Shown here one piece after another: positions 6,786 to 9,690 of a stretch of 9,690 nt of DNA. Each line of letters starts with the position of its first letter. The stretch's first letter is position 1. This stretch comes from Nitrospirota bacterium (GTDB taxonomy: Bacteria; Nitrospirota; Thermodesulfovibrionia; JACRGW01). The position numbers and the translations under genes are program-made. A model generated the notes under the pieces. That model saw only the letters and a list, made by a program, of their open reading frames with translations, had not been told where the DNA came from and did no database searches. The DNA is taken from assembly GCA_016212195.1 (NCBI GenBank), contig JACRGW010000110.1:1-9690 (forward strand), read 5' to 3'.

Positions 6786-7012
6786 TGATGATAATAGAAA
6801 ATGAGGCAGAGTATCTGAAGATATGGCTTGAATCAGGGCTTGAGGAAGTCAAAGTCCCGAAAGATGAATCTTACCTCTCAAAAATCCTTCCTGAACTCAA
6901 AGCTCTTAAAGAAAGGATCGATCAAATAATCTCTGACCGCATCTCTTCAATCACCAGCCAGAAATTACAGAATAAGATTTTGCAGAAATTGCAGGGAGAG
7001 TTGTTTGGATAA
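6782..7012 (+). CDS. Short helical ORF, possibly the out-of-frame tail of the upstream restriction-type gene
   Basis: A 76-residue ORF that begins in a run of ATG codons (ATGATGATG at 6782-6790) overlapping the previous stop, with no Shine-Dalgarno. The product is acidic then basic and almost wholly helical (NEAEYLKIWLESGLEEV; LPELKALKERIDQII; LQNKILQKLQGELFG), suggesting a coiled coil. I do not recognise the family. It is in a different frame from the upstream fragment. One explanation is that both are the two ends of one large restriction/methylase gene joined by an internal deletion. The alternative is an independent small gene coupled through the ATGA overlap. Confidence is low that it is a stand-alone functional gene. 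Confidence 0.4.
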   Translation: MMMIIENEAEYLKIWLESGLEEVKVPKDESYLSKILPELKALKERIDQIISDRISSITSQKLQNKILQKLQGELFG

Positions 7013-7020
7013 AGAAAAAT

Positions 7021-7049
7021 TTGACAAAATAAGTTTAATTGTGTATATT
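7021..7049 (+). promoter_or_regulatory. Strong sigma70-type promoter of the AbrB-type antitoxin gene, leaderless geometry
   Basis: TTGACA at 7021-7026 (6/6) is followed by exactly 17 nt and TATATT at 7044-7049 (5/6). Six bases (7050-7055) separate the -10 box from ATG 7056, which is where transcription should begin. No Shine-Dalgarno lies between the promoter and that ATG. This gives the AbrB-type gene its own promoter independent of the hicBA run and predicts a leaderless mRNA. Confidence 0.65.
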
Positions 7050-7055
7050 AAACAT

Positions 7056-7367
7056 ATGCCTATTGTAAAAGTGAGCCCAAGTGGTCAGGTAAGAATACCT
7101 AAGGAGGTAATGGAGAGACTTCGTATAGCTACTGGCGATTACCTTGATTTTGAGTTTGTTGATGATAAGCTTGTTGTGAAAGCAAAGAAATTGATAGATG
7201 CTGACCAGACATGGTTCTGGACTAAAGAATGGCAGGAGGCCGAGAAAAAGGCAGAAGAAGATATTAAAAAGGGCAGGATATCCAAGGTATTTTCTACTGC
7301 GGAGGAAGGTATTTCTTACTTAAGAAAAATAAGAAAAGAGCTTACTACTCCTAAAAAGAGCCGCTAA
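7056..7367 (+). CDS. AbrB/MazE/SpoVT-type antitoxin and DNA-binding protein
   Basis: This 103-residue protein starts with the swapped-hairpin AbrB domain (MPIVKVSPSGQVRIPKEV, then LRIATGDYLDFEFVDDKLVVK), which dimerises and binds operator DNA. The tail has an acidic, Trp-rich segment (DQTWFWTKEWQEAEKKAEEDI), then FSTAEEGISYLRKI. I recall this tail from antitoxins paired with RelE/ParE-type toxins, where it covers the toxin. Start 7056 fits the family N-terminus and the promoter. A TTG at 7005, preceded by GGGAG, would add 17 non-family residues. The usual co-directional toxin gene is absent: the RelE/ParE-type gene here is convergent, and the two stop codons overlap by 4 nt. Whether the two form a pair is inferred. 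Confidence 0.85.
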   Translation: MPIVKVSPSGQVRIPKEVMERLRIATGDYLDFEFVDDKLVVKAKKLIDADQTWFWTKEWQEAEKKAEEDIKKGRISKVFSTAEEGISYLRKIRKELTTPKKSR

Positions 7368-7639
7368 ACCTTCTTTCTTTCTAAAATAGCGTGTGTTCCG
7401 ATGTTGCGGAAAATAATTCTACCTTCCTTATCTATTTCAAAGGTAAACCTGTAGTTCATCGTTAATGATGATTCCCATATAGATAGACTCTTTAACCCTT
7501 TTATTTTCTTCGTTCTGAAAGATGGATGGGAAACATCATTTAGAAAAAATGGCAGTTTCTTTTCAAAAAGCTCAACAATATCCTCAGGCAAATTTGCGAA
7601 GGATTTTTCAAACTGTCGGGTAAAAAGATATTTCCGCAA
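7364..7639 (-). CDS. RelE/ParE-superfamily toxin
   Basis: A 91-residue protein of typical RelE/ParE length with the expected order: a first strand and helix (FTRQFEKSFANLPEDI), the HPSFRTKKIKGLKS turn, then strands IWESSLTMNYRFTFEI and RIIFRNIGTHAILER. R and H residues in the last strands are at positions used for RNA cleavage in YoeB/YafQ-like members, so an mRNA-cleaving toxin is more likely than a gyrase poison, but not certain. The start is TTG 7639, preceded five bases earlier by GGGGAA; no other start fits. It lies 11 nt after the stop of the winged-helix gene on the same strand, so the two are probably one transcript. Its 3' end overlaps the AbrB-type gene by 4 nt, tail to tail. Confidence 0.85.
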   Translation of the reverse strand: MRKYLFTRQFEKSFANLPEDIVELFEKKLPFFLNDVSHPSFRTKKIKGLKSLSIWESSLTMNYRFTFEIDKEGRIIFRNIGTHAILERKKV

Positions 7640-7650
7640 ATCAGTTCCCC

Positions 7651-8436
7651 CTACGTTGAGTCATTAGCTTCAGCCGTTAAAGTCATTTTGTTATCACTTA
7701 CATCGGGTATAAGGTCTAGCAACATCTTTAAGCGATTCTTATCTTTAGTGGATAGTTTTGGTGGCAGAGCAAGGACAACTTTATTCCCAGTTTCTAAAGT
7801 AAATTCGTAGTGATCTAAGGAAGAAGGTAATTTCTCTTTAAAAGACGATGTTTTTCCCTCAGTTATTTGCCTTTCGGGAGGAATCGCCTGTTCTACTTCT
7901 GTGTGCTGACCAGGAATCTTAAGGTAATTGTTTTCATCCAATAGGCCTGCATATTTTACTGACTCAATAAACACTCTTGCGGCATCTTTACTTGCATCCT
8001 TTGAGATACCATATTTTTTATCTATAGAAAGTCTTACTGCTAAATCTTGTTCAGTTGGCAGTTGTTTGCCGCCAAAGGTGTCAAATAATTTAGCATAGAG
8101 GGCTGGCTGTAATACTGCTTGGCGTATGAATTCTTTTTTTCTATCCTCTGACTTTTCAAGCAAAACATTAATATAGTTTTCGGATACAGAAATATAATCC
8201 CCTTCATATTCAACAAGGCCAAAGTATTTAGCAGCAGCTCTCAAGGATAGGAATGGGCCTACTTTTTTGTTGCTATAACTCATTTCCTTAGCTGCAACGT
8301 CCAATAATACATTTCTTGCACCTCTATCAAAAATCTTTCCTGCAAATTCTATACACCTTTCGATATTATAATTTGGGTATGCTGAGCTCCTGGCTCTTTT
8401 ACCTTCAGTTTTTTTATTGACCTGTCCAGTTTCCAT
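7651..8436 (-). CDS. Two-part winged-helix-like protein (DUF5343-like), possible regulator
   Basis: This 261-residue soluble protein starts at ATG 8436 behind AGGAGG. After a basic tail (KKTEGKRARSSAYP), residues about 22-95 look like a winged helix (NIERCIEFAGKIFDRG, VGPFLSLRAAAKYFGLVEYEGDYISVS). A helical part then leads to a second similar unit around 125-190 (LPTEQDLAVRLS, DAARVFIESVKYAGLLDENNYLKI). The alternation of helix, ...FGL(V/L)... and ...AGL... resembles DUF5343-type proteins from memory. The end (about 208-245) has LETGNKVVLALPPKLSTKDKNRLKMLLDLI, a small strand-helix domain. No catalytic motif is visible. The gene leads an operon with the RelE/ParE-type toxin and has a palindrome in its promoter. 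A regulator or atypical antitoxin role is a reasonable but unproven inference. Confidence 0.6.
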   Translation of the reverse strand: METGQVNKKTEGKRARSSAYPNYNIERCIEFAGKIFDRGARNVLLDVAAKEMSYSNKKVGPFLSLRAAAKYFGLVEYEGDYISVSENYINVLLEKSEDRKKEFIRQAVLQPALYAKLFDTFGGKQLPTEQDLAVRLSIDKKYGISKDASKDAARVFIESVKYAGLLDENNYLKIPGQHTEVEQAIPPERQITEGKTSSFKEKLPSSLDHYEFTLETGNKVVLALPPKLSTKDKNRLKMLLDLIPDVSDNKMTLTAEANDST

Positions 8437-8442
8437 ATTGTT

Positions 8443-8449
8443 TCCTCCT
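8443..8449 (-). promoter_or_regulatory. Strong Shine-Dalgarno for the winged-helix gene
   Basis: On the minus strand AGGAGGA lies about six bases before the ATG at 8436, fixing that start. It contrasts with the leaderless starts predicted at 5000 and 7056. Confidence 0.75.
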
Positions 8450-8462
8450 ATATAATATATCC

Positions 8463-8480
8463 TTTCTTAAAGTTAAGAAA
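8463..8480. promoter_or_regulatory. Perfect 18-bp palindrome, candidate operator of the winged-helix/toxin operon
   Basis: TTTCTTAA-AG-TTAAGAAA has two perfect 8-base arms and a two-base centre. It lies 27 nt upstream of the winged-helix gene's ATG, between a possible minus-strand -35 (TTGTTT, 8484-8479, overlapping by two bases) and -10 (TATATT, 8459-8454; spacing 19). A protein bound here would block the promoter, so autoregulation by the winged-helix protein is plausible. The promoter boxes are themselves weak calls. A hairpin terminator is unlikely: no U-tract follows and the stem is AT-rich. Confidence 0.5.
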
Positions 8481-8692
8481 ACAATAGCACATTTTGAAAC
8501 GATTGCCAAGAGAAAAATTGCCACGAATAAGAATAGAGTAAAAATTAGACTAATTATCAATATGTTATAAAGTATATATTTATCTTTCCATTCTTTATAT
8601 ATTCTCTTAAAGATCGGGCCTCAATCGAGATAGATTAAGAATAAACTGTTGCCCTTGATGATCATTTTGAGTCGTTAACAACCGAATGGCTT

Positions 8693-8722
8693 ATCTTATG
8701 AACGATTTGGTGATCTTATGAA
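8693..8722 (+). repeat. Direct repeat of ATCTTATGAA at 20-bp period
   Basis: ATCTTATGAA occurs at 8693-8702 and again at 8713-8722, exactly 20 bp apart start to start, or about two helical turns. Two same-face copies could be a small iteron-like or regulator site, or chance in AT-rich DNA. No third copy was seen nearby. Confidence 0.4.
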
Positions 8723-8945
8723 TAGAAACCCTGAGTAGTTAAGGAACTGATTAAGCGGTAGGGTTAGCTATGAAACGCAAGTAGCATACCAGAGAATATC
8801 AAACGTACCTGAGCGTTAGGGGTTGTCAATAAACTTACCAGCGAATAGCGGGAAGGCGGACAAGCACTCCTTTGTATAAGCTGGATTTCTGACTGGGAGC
8901 TGATCTTTTATTTTGACGTCGAAGGGGACAGGTCTACACTCTTGA

Positions 8946-9083
8946 CAAAAATCCATCGACAATCTGCGAAAGCTGATAAAGGCTGAACTTACAGAGGAGA
9001 TTAAGGAGATTGATGGGACTGGGGATATTAAACCCTTGATGCCATGCATTCTGGACAAGGCGTTTAAGGAGGAGTTTTTATAG
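8946..9083 (+). pseudogene. C-terminal remnant of an unidentified protein
   Basis: An open frame of 45 codons follows a TGA at 8943-8945 and ends at TAG 9081-9083. It lacks a start at its beginning and has no Shine-Dalgarno. The translation reads like real protein: an amphipathic charged helix (NLRKLIKAELTEEIKEID), then GDIKPLMPCILDKAFKEEFL. The composition and codon use (AAG, GAG, ATT) resemble the coding genes around it, not random DNA. I cannot name the family. The simplest reading is the tail of a gene whose front was lost in rearrangement, lying just ahead of the mntA-hepT unit. A short expressed peptide from ATG 9042 is unlikely. Confidence 0.35.
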
Positions 9084-9090
9084 TCTTTGC

Positions 9091-9114
9091 TTTTACCTTT
9101 AATTGCAGGTAAAA
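9091..9114. promoter_or_regulatory. Inverted repeat over a possible promoter upstream of mntA
   Basis: TTTTACCT (9091-9098) and AGGTAAAA (9107-9114) form a perfect 8-base inverted repeat around TTAATTGC. It overlaps a weak promoter reading: TTGCTT 9087-9092, 17 nt, TAAAAT 9110-9115. The element lies 41 nt upstream of the mntA start and could be an operator. It is not a terminator, because no U-tract follows on either strand. Confidence 0.4.
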
Positions 9115-9154
9115 TAAGGGTCAAAGACCTTGAGATAGAAGAGAGGGGTAAAAA

Positions 9155-9439
9155 ATGAATGCAATTGAAATACTGAAAAGACAAGAAGGCGCCATAAAGA
9201 AAAAATATGGTGTAAAAAAAATAGGCGTATTCGGTTCATTTGCGAGGGGCGAGGGCAAAGAAGGTAGTGATATTGATGTTCTTATCGAACTTGAAGAAGA
9301 ATATGAGACCTTTGACAATTATATGGACCTCAAATATTTCCTTGAAGACTTGTTTGGCAGGAAGGTGGATTTAGTAACCGTTGAGGCACTCCGGCCTCAG
9401 TTAAAAGATGACATCTTGCAGGAAGTAGTCTATGCGTAG
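9155..9439 (+). CDS. mntA: MntA-family minimal nucleotidyltransferase antitoxin
   Basis: This 94-residue minimal nucleotidyltransferase has the exact GSx10DxD signature: G27-S28 and D39-I-D41 (GSFARGEGKEGSDID), with D72 in RKVDLV as the third metal-binding acid. Characterised MntA proteins transfer AMP from ATP onto a tyrosine of the partner HepT RNase, switching it off; this is expected here because all catalytic residues are intact. ATG 9155 follows a GAGGGG site with five to seven bases of spacing. The stop overlaps the start of the HEPN gene by 8 nt, the usual tight coupling for this system, with the antitoxin gene first. Confidence 0.92.
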   Translation: MNAIEILKRQEGAIKKKYGVKKIGVFGSFARGEGKEGSDIDVLIELEEEYETFDNYMDLKYFLEDLFGRKVDLVTVEALRPQLKDDILQEVVYA

Positions 9440-9690
9440 GAGTTATCTACTTTATCTTGAGGATATTCTGGAATCTGTAAAAAACATTCAGGGCTATGTG
9501 GGCAATCTTGCCTTTGAAGAGCTTAAAAAGGATAGAATGAGGATAGATGCCATTGTGAGAAATCTTGAAATAATAGGAGAGGCATCAAGCAAAATACCAC
9601 AGGAGATAAAGGACAAATATCCTTTTGTTGAATGGAGGAAAATATCTGATTTCAGGAATGTTCTTATTCATGAATATTTTGGAATAAACC
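9432..9690 (+). CDS. hepT: HepT (HEPN domain) RNase toxin, 3' end outside window
   Basis: The first 86 residues of a HEPN protein are visible; the gene runs off the window. Helices one to three are present (SYLLYLEDILESVKNIQ; DRMRIDAIVRNLEIIGEA; WRKISDFRNVLIHEYF). The RNase motif RX4HXY is intact as R75-NVLI-H80-E-Y82; R and H form the composite active site, and the tyrosine is the site AMPylated by MntA in studied pairs. With typical HepT length around 110-120 residues, about 25-35 residues are missing. ATG 9432 lies inside the mntA 3' end (8-nt overlap), so translation depends on mntA. The preserved motif argues for an active toxin-antitoxin pair. Confidence 0.92.
   Translation, partial: MRRSYLLYLEDILESVKNIQGYVGNLAFEELKKDRMRIDAIVRNLEIIGEASSKIPQEIKDKYPFVEWRKISDFRNVLIHEYFGIN

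Larger units (their letters stand above)
8481..9084. other. Long, mostly non-coding and partly degenerate stretch
   Basis: No convincing intact gene was found on either strand here. About 8481-8640 is very AT-rich and holds only short runs. About 8640-8940 has stop codons in every plus-strand frame. A minus-strand ORF at 9184-8816 has no homology-like pattern and overlaps the start of mntA. The part near 8919-8946 contains GGGGACAGGTCTACACTC, a string I associate loosely with repeats near transposases in similar genomes, but it is not repeated in this window. No tRNA, CRISPR or riboswitch pattern was seen. It may be a graveyard of inserted genes between two toxin-antitoxin units. Confidence 0.45.

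Noticed and set aside
8693..8722. Direct repeats as a CRISPR array
   Set aside because: Only two 10-bp copies at a 20-bp period, far too short for a CRISPR repeat-spacer unit.
8640..8830. Possible group II intron or structured RNA
   Set aside because: I looked for a domain V-like hairpin and other long stems and found none; only short chance pairings.
8816..9184. A 122-codon minus-strand ORF across the non-coding stretch
   Set aside because: Serine- and leucine-rich with no coherent pattern, it is antisense to both the 45-codon remnant and the start of mntA, and lacks a ribosome binding site.

Overview
The window looks like a stretch of an anaerobic, respiring bacterial chromosome, probably a metagenome-derived genome. 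The AGA/AGG- and ATA-rich codon use, the sigma54-type two-component signalling and the multihaem c/b cytochrome would fit a Nitrospirota (Thermodesulfovibrionia-like) or Desulfobacterota lineage. This placement is an inference from style and is weak, because there is no rRNA or other phylogenetic marker.

Region 1 (1-5389) holds ordinary, tightly packed chromosomal genes. The end of a histidine kinase overlaps by 4 nt an NtrC-family sigma54 activator with intact receiver, AAA+ and Fis-type DNA-binding parts. That gene runs 50 nt into a membrane cytochrome with a signal peptide, seven CxxCH haem sites and a five-helix cytochrome b-like domain. The architecture recalls the CbcL-type quinol-oxidising cytochromes of Geobacter. 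A second, complete membrane histidine kinase lies head-to-tail against the cytochrome (13 nt overlap of the 3' ends). It is divergent from a small glycine-rich membrane protein of unknown role. A sensor kinase plus sigma54 activator probably controls an electron-transfer cytochrome.

Region 2 (about 5390-9690) is an accessory island rich in toxin-antitoxin genes and gene debris. In order: a frameshifted mini-gene with a CxxCKPHK motif; a RadC N-terminal domain without its catalytic half; a HicB-HicA pair; the N-terminal stub of a PD-(D/E)xK restriction-type protein, followed out of frame by a short coiled-coil-like ORF; an AbrB/MazE-type antitoxin; a convergent RelE/ParE-type toxin; and a two-part winged-helix-like protein whose promoter holds a perfect 18-bp palindrome. 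Then comes about 0.7 kb of mostly non-coding, partly degenerate DNA, and finally an MntA nucleotidyltransferase antitoxin and the start of its HepT (HEPN) toxin, cut by the window edge.

The most unusual observations are: two promoter-like elements with identical geometry (TTGACA, 17 nt, a TATxTT box, 6 nt, ATG), which predict leaderless mRNAs for the kinase and for the AbrB gene; the convergent AbrB/RelE arrangement, in which the toxin is instead co-directional with the winged-helix gene; and the palindrome lying between the possible -35 and -10 boxes of that gene. I saw no CRISPR array, tRNA, rRNA or intact transposase.
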